A DNA stretch of 64,000 bases. It comes from Paraniabella hibiscisoli. GTDB taxonomy: Bacteria; Bacteroidota; Bacteroidia; Chitinophagales; Chitinophagaceae. Both the position numbers and the translations under genes were made by a program. This document shows positions 51,241 through 62,735 of the stretch, one piece after another. Below the pieces are notes generated by a model. That model was not told the origin of the DNA. It ran no database searches and worked only from the letters and a program-made list of their open reading frames with translations. How positions within the stretch are numbered: the stretch's first letter is position 1; every line of letters begins with the position of its first letter. The DNA is taken from assembly GCF_022512515.1 (NCBI RefSeq), contig NZ_JAKWBK010000001.1, positions 868,001 to 932,000 of the forward strand, written 5' to 3'.

Positions 51241-54063
51241 TGAAAAACTGTTTTCTATTTGTATTATGCCTCGCCTTTATCTGTATAACGGGCAATGCTC
51301 AAAATAGCGTTATAAAAGGCTTTGTAAAAGATTCTGCAACGGGTATTGTGCTAGAATCTGCCACCGTAAGTATCTTGAAAAAGGATTCTTCGTTGATCAA
51401 CTACCAACTTACAGATGCCTATGGCGGATTTACATTTGACAAACTTCCCCTGAATGCGGAAGTTTGGATGAACGTAACCTATGTGGGATTTAAAACTTAT
51501 AACAAAAAGTTGAAGCTCGATTCCTCAAATTATAATACTACCATTCTCCTGGCACCTTCTTTTGACGATACGTCGAACGTAACCGTAATGGCCCATATAC
51601 CCATTAGAATGAACGGAGATACACTGGAGATCAATCCTGCTGCCTTTAAAATGGATCCCAATGCCGTGGTAGAAGATCTGTTAACCATGGTGCCGGGCGT
51701 AACTGTTTGGGCTGATGGTTCTATTACAATGAACGGCAGAAAAATACCTAGTGTTTTGGTAGATGGCAAGCCTTTTATGGGTGAAAATGATGCCCGGTTA
51801 GCTACGCAAAATCTACCGAAAGACGCCATAGATAAAATACAGGTGTACCAGGAAGTTGACAGAAGTTTGAAACCGGAGGAGAGGCGAAAAACAGACTCCC
51901 TGCTTACCATGAACATTAAATTAAAAGAAAACAAAAAGACCGGTTATTTTGGAAAGGCAGGGCTGGGTTATGGCACTACGGATCGATTCGAAAGCGATCT
52001 GTCTTTTCAAATGTATAACAAGAAAACTTCCTTTGGTGTAGGCGGCGGTTATAACAATATTAACAAGAACATCAACAATTTAAAAGAGATGTTTCAAAAT
52101 AATACCTACAGAAATTATAACCCCAACCTTAGAAATGTAGGAAATTTCGGTACAGAGGGCATTAACAAAAACCACTCCTTCGGCGGCGCATTTACTCACA
52201 ACTTTATTGAAACCACTAATAGTCGCCAAAACGATCGCATTACCGTAAACTATACTAAATCCGGATCAGACAGATATCTGACCAACCAGACTTTTCAAAA
52301 CAGGACTACTGAAGGCAGATCGCAGTTTATAGAAGATAACAGCGTTACCAACAGCTCTAGTGATAACCACAGTGCCGGTGTAAATTATATTAAAACCAAC
52401 AGCTACAACGACAATTTCAATATTAATGGGAATGCCTCTTTTAACAGCGGCAACAATAACTCTGTTAGAAAAACGGAAGTACTAGACTCGTTAGATAATA
52501 GGGTTAGCATGAACGATGTAATCAACCGGGGTACCAACAAATCGAACAATCAATCGCTTTCGGCTGGCTACTCTAAATATAATTACGATAACCCATTAGC
52601 GCAATATAATGTAAACGTAAATGTAAATAATAGCAACAGCGAGTCGAACAGGTATGTAACCAGTGTTTTCAAATCGTTAGTGAATAGCGCAGACGATACC
52701 ACTTATAACCGGAATTATTTCAATACCTCTTCCAACCTAAGTGCCAATGCCAATATTGGCTACAACGGACTTAAGCGTTTACTATTTGGGCGATTTAACT
52801 TTTTGGAATAGACCTTTCTCTAAATCAGGCCATAAGCTATGTAAAAAATGATAGAAACGACAGGGTATCTGATTTTGATACACTTTCGGACACTTTCAAG
52901 TCCAACAGCAGGCTCACCAATAACAACAGTAACCAAACGCTGGAATACACGCCATCTCTTTCGCTTAGTAAATCAATATACAAATGGGGCGAAACCTTCT
53001 CCCGCAACTTATACGGAACCGTTTCGATCAATAAAGAGTTTAAGCAGGATAATAACTCGTCCTCATTTGCCATTCGTAACCTCAACCGTTCGTTCAATTT
53101 CCTTACTTATAACGCAAACGCATATTACAACTATAACAAAAGAGATGATTATTCATATAACCTGGGACTATACTATAGTAAAGGTTATAATTATGCTTCC
53201 GTTGATCAACTGTATACTATTACAGACGATGTGGATGTTTTTAATGTAAGAATTGGGAACCCCAATCTTAAAAACAGGGTAAACAACAGTTATAATTTTA
53301 ATGGCCGATTCAACTCTCAAAAGCCCAAAGCAAAGTATTCTTTTAATGGAGAGTTTAATGCGGTTATAACAAATCGCTGAATCCGGTAACAGATAGTGTG
53401 ATAAACGATCCGTCCGGTAAAAGAACCTATTATTACATTAATGCTCCCAAAAGCGAATCTTATAATTTGAGCTATAGCCTAAACATTGCCCGAAGCTTAA
53501 AGAAAAGCAAACTTCAGTTAATGTATAACGGATCGTATAATAATAATGCCAATCCCAATTACATCGATAATATTTACTCCGAAACCCAAACTGCAAACAT
53601 TACCAACAATATAAACCTTCAGCTGGCGTTAAAATCGATGGTTATTTTAAACATTGGTAAAACTATCAATAATTATAAAACAAGCCAGTCGGGTGCCGGT
53701 TTGAGATCTTTTAAAAACTACTCTGATATTACAAAGTTTGGCCTTACCCTAAACCTGCCCAAAAGCTTTATGATCAACTCAACGCTTGACTATACTAAAA
53801 ACTCCAATATAGAAAAGCCGATTGTTTTATGGAATGCTTTTGCCAGCAGGCGTTTTCTTAAAAGCGAACAGGGCGAACTGAAGTTTTCGGCTATGGATAT
53901 ACTAAAGCAGTTTAAAAACATCAGAAACAGCGCCGATGGATACGGTACCACAACGCGGATATCCAATGGCCTGCAACAATACTTTATGCTCACGTTTTCC
54001 TATTACCCCCGGAAATTTGGTAAAACAGAGCTAAAACGAAAAGAGGTTAAAGAAGAATGGTAA
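51240..54063 (+). CDS. TonB-receptor-like outer-membrane beta-barrel protein, frameshifted
   Basis: A protein of about 941 residues. After the signal peptide (ending G-N-A-Q) come a carboxypeptidase-regulatory-like beta-sandwich (residues about 25-110), then a TonB plug-like stretch with V-E-D-L-L-T-M-V-P-G-V-T-V and V-L-V-D-G-K-P-F-M-G, and finally a long barrel (OMP_b-brl_3 type) rich in N, S and Y. Two bases are missing, a T near 52805 and a G near 53362; with both restored there are 942 codons. No TonB box is obvious. It is coupled to the propeller protein by an overlapping stop and start. The pair may form a receptor and its periplasmic or surface partner; the ligand is unknown. Confidence 0.78.
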
Positions 54064-55128
54064 TTATTCCTGCTTAGCCAGTTTCTCTGAGTTTTCGGCG
54101 AACTGCAGGTTATCAATAAATTCCTGTATTTCGCCGTTTACTACAGCATCGAGGTTATAGGAAGTAAAGCCAATACGGTGATCCGTAACACGCCCCTGCG
54201 GATAGTTATAGGTCCTGATCTTGGCGCTCCTGTCTCCCGAGCTTACCAGGCTTTTCCTGTGGCGGGAAATTTCTTCTTCCTGTTTGCGTACTTCTTCTTC
54301 GTATAATTTGGTACGCATCATCTGCATCGCTTTTTCGCGGTTGCCCAACTGTGTTCTTTCGGTTTGGCAGATAATTACCGTCCCCGTTGGAATATGCGTA
54401 AGCATTACCTTGGTTTCTACTTTGTTTACGTTCTGTCCGCCGGCTCCGCCACTTCGGGAGGTTTCCATTTTCACATCGGCTTCACGTAATTCAAAATCAA
54501 TTTCTTCCGCTTCAGGCATTACCGCTACCGTAGCGGCAGATGTATGTACCCGACCCTGAGTTTCGGTGTCAGGCACCCTTTGTACCCGGTGCACACCACT
54601 TTCAAATTTTAAGGTGCCGTACACATCATCCCCTCTTATTTCTATTTGCACCTCTTTATACCCGCCGGATGTACCTTCGCTTTCGCTTAGCAAGGCAGCT
54701 TTAAACCCTCTTTTCTCACAATATTTTAAATACATGCGATATAGATCGCCTGCAAAAATGCTGGCCTCATCACCACCGGTTCCGGCCCTTATCTCCATAA
54801 TAACATCTTTGCCATCCTGCGGATCTTTGGGAATCAGTAACTGGCGGATATGAGCTTCCATCGCTTCTTTACGTTCCTGCTGATCAGCAGTTTCCAGCTT
54901 TGCCAATTCACGCAGCTCTTCATCGTCGCCGTTTAACGCCTCCTTATTAAAGTCAATATCATCCAGCAATCTTGTGTAATCCTTATACGCATTTACAATC
55001 TTTTCCAACCCACGGTACTCCTTACTAGTGGCGGCAAACTTCTTATTATCGCTCACAATTTCAGGGTTAGTCAATGCCACACCCAGTTGATCATATTTTG
55101 CCTTTATAGCTTCCAGTTTGTCTAACAT
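54064..55128 (-). CDS. prfA: Peptide chain release factor 1
   Basis: An intact 354-residue RF1 that recognises UAA and UAG. The GGQ catalytic motif is in [11 protein letters not shown], and the stop-codon reading region has the PxT-type P-D-T in [14 protein letters not shown]. The long N-terminal helical domain is present. The stop falls one base after that of the convergent outer-membrane gene, with no room for a terminator between them. A GC-rich hairpin lies in the leader. Confidence 0.96.
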   Translation of the reverse strand: MLDKLEAIKAKYDQLGVALTNPEIVSDNKKFAATSKEYRGLEKIVNAYKDYTRLLDDIDFNKEALNGDDEELRELAKLETADQQERKEAMEAHIRQLLIPKDPQDGKDVIMEIRAGTGGDEASIFAGDLYRMYLKYCEKRGFKAALLSESEGTSGGYKEVQIEIRGDDVYGTLKFESGVHRVQRVPDTETQGRVHTSAATVAVMPEAEEIDFELREADVKMETSRSGGAGGQNVNKVETKVMLTHIPTGTVIICQTERTQLGNREKAMQMMRTKLYEEEVRKQEEEISRHRKSLVSSGDRSAKIRTYNYPQGRVTDHRIGFTSYNLDAVVNGEIQEFIDNLQFAENSEKLAKQE

Positions 55129-55180
55129 ATTATTCTCTTACTTTTACACGGGTTATCGGACCCGCACCGAACCATTACCC

Positions 55181-55223
55181 GCCCGGATAAATTCCTTCCC
55201 GCCAGAACAATGTTCATCCGGGC
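55181..55223. repeat. GC-rich inverted repeat in the prfA leader
   Basis: GCCCGGAT and ATCCGGGC are perfect 8-bp arms 27 bases apart, flanked by CGCC/GGCG-type sequence. On the minus strand it falls between the prfA minus-7 box and the ATG, so it would fold in the mRNA leader. Similar GC-rich palindromes occur in the tRNA-Arg array and near 45750. Confidence 0.5.
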
Positions 55224-55233
55224 AGGCGGCGTG

Positions 55234-55241
55234 CAAAGTTA
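55234..55241 (-). promoter_or_regulatory. Minus-7 box of prfA
   Basis: On the minus strand TAACTTTG, followed by C, matches TAnnTTTG. The leader to the prfA ATG is about 100 bases and contains the GC-rich hairpin. Confidence 0.5.
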
Positions 55242-55255
55242 AATCATTTTACAAG

Positions 55256-56400
55256 ATGCCTTTTAAGAAGTTACAAGCAGATTTATTATTCGATGGTTAC
55301 CGCTTCAGGGAAAACCAGGTTTTAGTGACGACAGATAATGGAATAGTGGAAAATATAATTGACGCAACCGAAGCCGGGCAGGATATTGAAATCCTAAAGG
55401 GTATTTTATCCCCGGGATTTATCAATTGCCATTGCCACCTCGAGTTAAGCCACTTAAAGGGTCATATTGAGGAAAACACCGGTTTGCCGGCCTTTGTAAG
55501 GCAGGTAGTACAAAAAAGAAATTTTTCGGAAGACCAGATTCTGGCCGCAATTGAATCAGCTGAAACTGCGATGTTTGAAAACGGTATAGTAGCTGTTGGC
55601 GACATCAGCAATACTTCACATACACTGCCGCAAAAGGAAAAAGGAATATCTGGTACCATAACTTTATTGAAGCCATGGGTTTTAACCCCCAGCTGGCTGA
55701 ATCTAATTTTAACAACTATCAACAGGTATATGACCTGTTTGCAACGCAGTTTGGCCCTCAGGAGGTGTCCATTACACCTCATGCGCCTTATTCGGTATCC
55801 GAGCCACTATGGGAGAAAGTGATCGGCCACGATAGCAACGGCTTATTGTCTATTCACAACCAGGAAACGGAGGAAGAGACGCTGTGGTTCCGGCAAAAAA
55901 CTGGCGGCTTTGCTGATATGTTTAAGGCAATGGGATTAAATACTGATAGTTTCACCGCATCGGGGAAGAGCAGCCTGCAAACTTATTTTCACCATTTTTT
56001 GTCTCAACAGCAGGTTTTACTGGTACATAATGTATACACTGCAGAGGACGATCTGGCGTTCATCCGCGAAACCGGCAACGAAGTATTTTGGTGCTTATGT
56101 CCCAATGCCAATCAATACATTAGTCGTATGCTACCCGATGTGGCCATGTTTGTAAAAAATAAAGCGGCTGTGGTATTGGGAACGGATAGCCTGGCCTCTA
56201 ATCACCAGTTAAGTATCTGGGAAGAAATACAAACCCTGCGCAAAGCCTATACCGATATCCCGCTGGAATTAATGTTGCAGTGGGCTACCAGCAACGGCGC
56301 AAAGGCACTGAAAACAGACCATCTATTCGGCAGCTTTGAAAAAGGTAAACGACCGGGGGTAGTACAGATTGTTGACGACAAAATACACAGGATTCTCTAA
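55256..56400 (+). CDS. Amidohydrolase-family protein, frameshifted
   Basis: A metal-dependent amidohydrolase of about 381 residues. G-F-I-N-C-H-C-H-L-E-L-S-H-L gives the HxH metal motif (residues about 63-65). I-T-P-H-A-P-Y-S supplies a later histidine, L-V-H-N follows, and L-G-T-D-S-L-A-S-N has the last aspartate. One base is missing near 55658, shifting the frame just before N-F-I-E-A-M-G-F. I start at ATG 55256, the Met before the beta-domain; an in-frame upstream start at 55118 would overlap prfA. It resembles chlorohydrolase/deaminase-like members such as aminodeoxyfutalosine deaminase, but the substrate is not determined. The end overlaps the next, convergent gene by four bases. Confidence 0.75.
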
Positions 56401-57536
56401 TTATTGCTACTAATATAGCTCATATCAAAAACAGGCTCCAGTTGCCGGATATTCATTTTAGCCGGTGTTTTCTTCATGATCCAGTTACGGATGGCAATAC
56501 CGGTAGCATTCTTCCAGTGCGACACATTACCGATCATGCGGCTGCGTTTTACGATCTGGTGCGCCTTTTTGATCCTTAATTGTTCATACCTGCCAAAAGC
56601 AGCTGCCATATCCCCCGAGCCCAGCAAACTGCCTAAAGCATAAGCATCTTCGATGGCCTGGCAGGCGCCCTGCCCCATATTAGGTGTGGTAGCATGAGCG
56701 GCATCTCCTATTAAACAAGCATTACCCGCATGCCAGCCGCTGAAAGGTTTAAGATCGGCCAGTGGCCCCAGAATAATCGTCTTCTCAGGAGTCATCTCAA
56801 TCATTTCCTGGATATCGGTATGGAAATCTTTAAAAAGAAGGGAAAGACGATGCTGATGTTCCGCGGCTGTTTTTTCATCTGCTACCGCATACCAATATAA
56901 GGTAGTGCTATTTAAATACACAAATCCGAACCGGCGACCTCTACCCCAGGCTTCTATCGCCTGGTGGGCATAACGGTCAAGCCCGTTAAAAGAGCAGAGC
57001 CCCCTCCAGCAGACCTGCCCGGCTGGCCTGATCAACTGTTTTCCAAATAATTGCTGACGCACTACCGATTTAATGCCATCTGCACCAATTAAACCTTCCG
57101 TTTCAAAATGACTGCCGTCGGAAAAAGATAGTTTATACTGGTTGGTTGTTTTTATCTCCGCTAATCTTTTCCCCAGGTATATCTTTTCCTCACCCAGGTT
57201 TCGGGCTAGAATATGCTGCAAACCGGCACGGTGAATGGCGAGGTTATGCACGCCATATTTTTGTTCAAAATGGTGAAGGTTGATCAGCGACAAATTACGG
57301 AGCTTTTCATCTGTAATACGCATGTAGTTTACCTTATGGCCGGCGGCTTCTATTTCCCCGCCTATGCCCAGCAAATGAAAGATCTGCATAGCATTATTTC
57401 CTAAGCCTATGCCTGCGCCTACCGGTTCTATGGCGGGCGCTGCTTCGAATACCTGGTGGGATATACCCTTATTTTTTAAAAACAAGGCAGTGGTTAATCC
57501 TCCTATACCTGCTCCAATAACGGATATACTACTCAT
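56397..57536 (-). CDS. FAD-dependent monooxygenase (PHBH-like)
   Basis: An intact 379-residue group A flavin monooxygenase. The FAD-binding G-A-G-I-G-G is at residues 8-13, the E-A-A-P-A-I-E-P-V-G-A-G-I strand follows, and the second motif G-D-A-A-H-A-T-T-P-N-M-G-Q-G-A is near residue 280. The D-G/G-A-D-G-I-K-S-V-V-R block is also present. Members hydroxylate aromatic substrates with NAD(P)H and O2; the substrate here is unknown. It starts near a minus-7 box and is convergent with the amidohydrolase. Confidence 0.85.
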   Translation of the reverse strand: MSSISVIGAGIGGLTTALFLKNKGISHQVFEAAPAIEPVGAGIGLGNNAMQIFHLLGIGGEIEAAGHKVNYMRITDEKLRNLSLINLHHFEQKYGVHNLAIHRAGLQHILARNLGEEKIYLGKRLAEIKTTNQYKLSFSDGSHFETEGLIGADGIKSVVRQQLFGKQLIRPAGQVCWRGLCSFNGLDRYAHQAIEAWGRGRRFGFVYLNSTTLYWYAVADEKTAAEHQHRLSLLFKDFHTDIQEMIEMTPEKTIILGPLADLKPFSGWHAGNACLIGDAAHATTPNMGQGACQAIEDAYALGSLLGSGDMAAAFGRYEQLRIKKAHQIVKRSRMIGNVSHWKNATGIAIRNWIMKKTPAKMNIRQLEPVFDMSYISSNN

Positions 57537-57553
57537 ACGCCGGTTATAAAATG

Positions 57554-57561
57554 CAAAGGTA
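57554..57561 (-). promoter_or_regulatory. Minus-7 box of the flavin monooxygenase gene
   Basis: On the minus strand TACCTTTG followed by C matches TAnnTTTG, 17 bases before the ATG at 57536. Confidence 0.5.
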
Positions 57562-57738
57562 TTTACTTGTATTGCAGCAACTCGCTAAAAACCAGGCTTT
57601 TCATTTCATTAATCGCTAATATTTGGTCAAACTGTTTCGAAACAGGAACTTTGCACCCCTGAAATGAATGATCAACATATGAAACAGTGTCATTGAGTAA
57701 GTTGCTCATTGGCTACCAATTATTGAAGACCGCAGATA

Positions 57739-58364
57739 GTGAAAGCAAAAATTAAAAGAGGATATAGAATTGCCCGTTATGTGGCTTACAAAGAAACATT
57801 GATTGACCGGAGAGAACATTTCTGGTCTTTTTTAGGCGCTTTTTTGGAATTGGCGCCATTGCCCTGCTACAAACCAAGCTATCCGAAAGTGATAACTTAT
57901 TCCTGATCGGGTCTTTTGGCGCCTCCTCTGTTTTGATCTACGGTAGCATTCAAAGCCCATTGGCACAACCCAGGAACCTGATTGGCGGTCACGTTATATC
58001 TGCATTGGTGGGTGTAACCATTGCTAAAATCTGTCCACCCGTTATCTGGCTTACTGCTCCACTGGCCGTAGCTTTTTCAATTATAGCGATGCAAATTACC
58101 AAAACCCTGCACCCTCCAGGTGGAGCAACAGCACTAATCGCGGTAATTGGCTCAGAAAAAGTAAAGGCCCTGGGCTATTGGTATGTACTATCTCCGGTTT
58201 TAACAGGCGGACTTATATTGTTAGCAGTAGCGTTAATTTTCAACAATCTCACGCCCAACCGTAAATATCCTACAGATGGTCGTTTTTCGCGTACGTTCAA
58301 ATGGGTAACGGCTCCAACCCGGAATGTTATTTCGAAAATAAACCAGAAACGCAGGAAGCGGTAA
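57739..58364 (+). CDS. HPP-family membrane protein, frameshifted
   Basis: An integral membrane protein of about 208 residues with four to five membrane segments. The family motif H-P-P-G-G-A-T-A-L is present, with Q-P-R-N-L-I-G-G-H and the early F-W-S-F-L-G-A-F-F-G. HPP proteins include a cyanobacterial nitrite transporter; the role here is unknown. One T is missing from the T-run near 57845. The best start is GTG 57739, which gives 209 codons and an N-terminus of basic residues. The raw frame alone would start later, at TTG 57933, and miss the first membrane segment. Confidence 0.75.
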
Positions 58365-58370
58365 AATAGA

Positions 58371-59147
58371 TTACCTCATAATCTCTTTTAAAATAGGCAG
58401 GGTTCTCATGTTGCCAAAGTCCTGTACATGCAGGCTGTAATACACTTCCATCAGGTCCAGTATTTTACGTCTTGCTTCGGCATTGGCATTTATTTCAGAC
58501 AGCTCTCCGGGTTGGCGTACCTGCAAAAGCTCCGCCAATATTAAAGCATACTTTTTCTCCAGACTTAAATGGTGAAAAAGGGGGCATCGGTAAACACGCC
58601 TTCCTGCACATCAAATACAAAATCCGCGGTTTGGTCTATTTCAACACCAATGCCCTGGGGTAGAAAGCCTAAAAAATGGGTTAGCTGCACTGCAAAAAAA
58701 CGGGGAAATTCGCCATCACTTTATCATCGCATCGATCGAGGGCAATGAGGCAGTCTTCGGCAAAAGCAAACAATCCATGGTTATCTTCGGGTTGTTTAAG
58801 GCATTTACTTAACAACTCTACGATGTAAGACGCAACACCATTTTTAAGCACATCGGTAAAAACCTGCTGATATACAGTTGCAAACCTGTATTCTTTTATA
58901 CGATTGAGCTGTTTAAACTCATTGTGATACACTTCCAGGTCTAATATGGCCGAAGGCTGAAAAAGCCGATCCGCGAACCTCCTTTCTTGGAGGCGCTGCG
59001 TATACCATTCAATAAATAGGATTGTAACCCGAATAGTTCGGTATATACCGAAGCAATGATGCTGGTTTCCCCATACTTCACATTACGCAGCACAATGCCT
59101 TTTGTTTTATGAATTTTATCTGTCAATGATAAGAAATAGTACTGCAA
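58371..59147 (-). CDS. recO: DNA repair protein RecO, frameshifted
   Basis: RecO of about 252-259 residues, partner of RecR in RecA loading. The N-terminal OB fold has T-K-G-I-V-L-R-N-V-K-Y-G-E-T-S-I-I-A-S-V-Y-T-E-L-F-G-L-Q-style sequence; the helical C-terminal part follows, ending with V-Q-D-F-G-N-M-R-T-L-P-I-L-K-E-I-M-R. Three bases are missing: a T near 58962, a G near 58715 and a T near 58577. The start is unclear: the frame offers only TTG at 59147 or 59126, suggesting an error at the real start. The corrected length fits the family. It is divergent from the exporter gene. Confidence 0.83.
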
Positions 59148-59329
59148 GGTAAATTTTAAATCATTGGTTTGGCAAAGAATTGCTAATACTGTAATCTATA
59201 ACTCTCTCAAAAAAACCAGGTGTTGGCATTGTTTTTTCTTTTTCTTTGCCGGATATCGTAAGAGAAGCTGTATTCAACAACAGTTTAAGAACTAAACATC
59301 GTCTAAAAAAACACAATAAATACCGTTTT

Positions 59330-61700
59330 ATGTGGGAGAAGCTGGGTAAAGCCATCATTAAATACAGATTTGTTCTTTTAATACTACTAACTGCCGTTAC
59401 CGCACTTTTTGCTTACTGGGGAAGTAAAGCAGAACTGGGTTATGAATTCACCAGGGCCATTCCTACCGACCACCCGGTTAATATAGCTTACCAGGAATTT
59501 AAAAAGAAGTACGGGCAGGATGGTAACCTGATGGTAGTAGGTGTACAAACCGACCAGTTTTTTACCGAAAAAGTTTTTAATTCCTATGTTTCCCTACAGC
59601 ATAACCTCAAAAAATACCGGGAGTTCTTGACATTATTGCAGTCCCCGGCGCTGTAAACCTGGTAAAAGACTCCGCCAGCGAAAAACTAAAGGCGCAAAAA
59701 TATTTCCTGCTGCACCGCTCAACCAGGCGCAAATTGATGAGGGCGCAGCCAGCTTTCTCAACTTACCTTTTTATAAAGGCTTGTTGTATAACCCCGAGTC
59801 TAAAGCTTATTTGATGGGATTAACGATGGATCCTGAAATTATCAATTCGAAAAAGAGGGACCTTACCATTAACCAAGTGACAGCGCAAATAGCCGATTTT
59901 GAGAAAGCAACCAATGTGGAAGTAAAACTAAGCGGACTGCCTTATATAAGAACCATATTGGCTACACGTATCGCTAATGAAATGCGTTACTTTCTTACTG
60001 CATCCATCCTGCTTTCAGCAATTATATTATTACTCTTCTTCCGGTCGGTAAGCTCCATGCTGCTCTCTTTGGGCGTGGTGATCATTGGTGTTCTTTTCAG
60101 CCTGGGAACCATACATATCCTGGGTTACAAAATAACCTTGTTAACCGCTTTAATACCGCCATTAATTGTGGTAATCGGTATTCCCAACTGTATTTACTTT
60201 TTGAATAAATACCATACCAGCTGGAGAAAGCAGGCCCGTGTTGGAAATGAGGTGCCGGTTCAGCAAAAGAAAAGAAACGCCATAGTAGATATGGTAAGCC
60301 GCATGGGTATTGTAACCCTGTTTTGTAACCTGGCTGCGGCTATTGGGTTTGCTGTTTTTGCATTGACCAAGAGCGCTATTTTAAAAGAATTCGGAGCGGT
60401 AGCGGGTATTAACATTATGCTGTTGTTTTTTATATCATTGGTGCTGATCCCGATTGTGCTATACTTTTTACCACCGCCAAAGGAAAAACACACTAAATAT
60501 CTTAATAACCAAAGACTGAACCGCTGGCTGGACCGTTTAGAGAAATGGTCTTTAGCACATAGAAAATTAATTTACATCGTTACGGTAATATTGGTGGTAA
60601 TAGCGGCTGCCGGTACTTTCAGGCTGCAAAGCAATGCTTACATGGTAGATGATGTACCTAAGACCGATAAGATCTATACTGATCTTAAGTTTTTTGAAAA
60701 GAATTTCAAAGGTGTAATGCCACTGGAAATAGTAATAGATACTAAAAAGAAATTCGGCGTAACCCGGAACTTTAAAAACCTGGTGAAGATTGATTCGTTT
60801 ACCCAATATCTTTCTTCAAGGCCAGAGATAGCACGCCCATTAAGTCTTGTGGAGGGTTTGAAGTTTGCCAAGCAGGCATTTTATGAGGGCGATAGTAGTA
60901 ATTATTCAATGCCTTCAGAATTTGATCTGCCAGGCCTGGCCCAATACCTGAATATGAAAACCAGCAGCCCTGACGGTAGCAGTAGTGGAAGCGACGACTC
61001 GTTTACTAAATTAGTATCGCGGTTTATGGACAGCGCCAAGCAGGAGGCCCGCTTAAGTGTGAATATGGCTGATGTAGGCACCCATGCATTACCCGGTCTT
61101 TTATCGGGCATAGAAAAGCGGGCCAATGAATTGTTTCCTAAAGATCAATACAATGTATCCCTTACAGGCAGCAGCATCGCCTTTCTCGAAGGGGGACGCT
61201 TTATCATCAATGGGTTAAAGGAGAGTATTTTTTGGGCCTTTCTGCTGATAGCTCTTTGTATGTTGTACCTGTTTAAGTCGATGCGAATTTTACTTTGTTC
61301 CTTAATTCCTAATATAATACCACTGGTTATTACAGCGGGCATCATGGGTTGGGCCGGCGTACCGCTTAAGCCCAGTACCGTACTTATTTTTAGTGTGGCC
61401 CTGGGTATAGCCATAGATATCACCATCCGGTTTTTGGTTAATTATAAACAGGAATTGACCCACCACGACAATGATGTGCAGAGCACGGTGATACAAACCA
61501 TCCACAGTACGGGTATCAGCATTATCTATACATCGATGGTTTTAATTGCAGGTTTTGTGATTTTTTGTTTCAGCGGTTTTGGAGGCACGGAAGCCCTGGG
61601 ATGGCTTACATCGATTACGCTGATAACCGCAACTGTTACCAACCTTATTTTATTACCAGCTTTGTTAATTAGCTTTTCTAAGAAAAAGGATAAAAAGTAA
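59330..61700 (+). CDS. MMPL/RND-superfamily exporter, frameshifted
   Basis: An inner-membrane transporter of about 790 residues with two halves, each a large periplasmic loop and a cluster of membrane segments. The first TM starts near residue 14. L-L-S-L-G-V-V-I-I-G-V-L-F-S-L-G-type TM4-6 clusters resemble the sterol-sensing/Patched-like transporters. A F-S-V-A-L-G-I-A-I-D-I-T-I-R-F stretch in the second half probably carries the proton-relay aspartate. Two bases are missing (a G near 59620 and an A near 59700). The frame open before 59330 has extra leader, so I use the Met at 59330. Substrates might be lipids or hopanoids; this is not determined. Confidence 0.83.
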
Positions 61701-61827
61701 TCTTCAATGGGAGTTCAGTTTTTTATTTCCTGAAATTTCCAAGTAAAACAGTATAGTTATTGGCGAAGCTGCGAGCGCATAAGATAAAATATTTCTTGAT
61801 GATAGTTAGCTGACAGGATTTGTAAAT
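61701..61827. other. Intergenic, convergent genes
   Basis: This 127-base AT-rich stretch has no clear hairpin terminator and no gene that I can support. Confidence 0.4.
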
Positions 61828-62652
61828 TTATGCCAGTTTTACTTCGTAATCTCTCATGGAAGAAGTTTGTCCGCGATATTTTAGTTTGCCTTCTTCGATT
61901 AATTGTAGCAAACGCCAATTGAGAAAGCCATCACTAATACCTTCGCCAATACTTTTCTCATTCATGTTCCCCAATGTTTTCCCAACAATCCTAATAGCAG
62001 TTTGATAGCGTTTTGTACAATGCTTCAATAGAGAGGAGTCATAAAAATCAATTTCGCTTCCAGATATATAAGCATCTTCAACGGGTATGCGCAAATGAGA
62101 ATCATCATTACTTAACTTTTCCCAAAACGACTGCATTTGAGAAACCTCCTGTTGTTCTATCAACCTAAAATCAGGGTATAATTTTGCAACCTGATCCAGG
62201 TTCGTTTCGTTCAACGACTTTGGATATATAAATGCTCCAATACTGTGGGTTACGGAAGTATTCAAAAAATCGATAATAAAAAACCGGGAGTAATCCGGTA
62301 TCTGTAAAAAATACAGCAGTCTCGATGCAGAAAGCATTTCCCTCACATCCGAACCGGTCCATAAATAAATTCTAGGGTAACGATCAATATGACTTTTCAG
62401 TGCATCGAGCTGTTTAATGTCAGACTGTACAATATGGGTAATTATGTCTCCCGAAAATCCTTGCGAAATCTCCACCAGCCAATTAATTCTGCGCTGCTTT
62501 CCATTTAAAGTATCTAAATCAGCAATGGGGCCGATGGACAAATAATCCTGCAAAACAACCAGATCAATTTTAGCGGCATCATAAATTTCGCTTTGCTGAA
62601 TTGTAGCCTTGGCCTGCACGCTAAATACAATATGCAGATCCTTTTCAGTCAT
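61828..62652 (-). CDS. DUF1835-domain protein
   Basis: An intact 274-residue protein, probably cytoplasmic, without signal peptide or membrane segment. The N-terminal 120 residues match the DUF1835 pattern (L-H-I-V-F-S, D-Y-L-S-I-G-P-I-A-D, Y-P-R-I-Y-L-W-T-G-S-D), and the rest is helical with a C-terminal small domain like DUF3658 (L-L-K-H-C-T-K, S-D-G-F-L-N-W-R). Function is unknown. It is the last minus-strand gene before the SurA-like gene, separated by a terminator. Confidence 0.75.
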   Translation of the reverse strand: MTEKDLHIVFSVQAKATIQQSEIYDAAKIDLVVLQDYLSIGPIADLDTLNGKQRRINWLVEISQGFSGDIITHIVQSDIKQLDALKSHIDRYPRIYLWTGSDVREMLSASRLLYFLQIPDYSRFFIIDFLNTSVTHSIGAFIYPKSLNETNLDQVAKLYPDFRLIEQQEVSQMQSFWEKLSNDDSHLRIPVEDAYISGSEIDFYDSSLLKHCTKRYQTAIRIVGKTLGNMNEKSIGEGISDGFLNWRLLQLIEEGKLKYRGQTSSMRDYEVKLA

Positions 62653-62684
62653 AAAATAGGTGCTCTATGATTGATTAAAAGAAA

Positions 62685-62713
62685 CAGGTTGATGAGATAA
62701 TCCCATCAACCTG
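62685..62713 (-). terminator. Rho-independent terminator of the SurA-like gene
   Basis: A 10-bp stem CAGGTTGATG/CATCAACCTG with a nine-base loop, followed on the minus strand by a T-rich run (TTTCTTTT). It lies just after the stop of the prolyl isomerase gene. Confidence 0.85.
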
Positions 62714-62735
62714 CTATACATCATTTAAATATTTT

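Noticed and set aside
57661..57738. Short ORF before the HPP-family gene
   Set aside because: It is too short, has no family resemblance and is better explained as the upstream region of the HPP gene.
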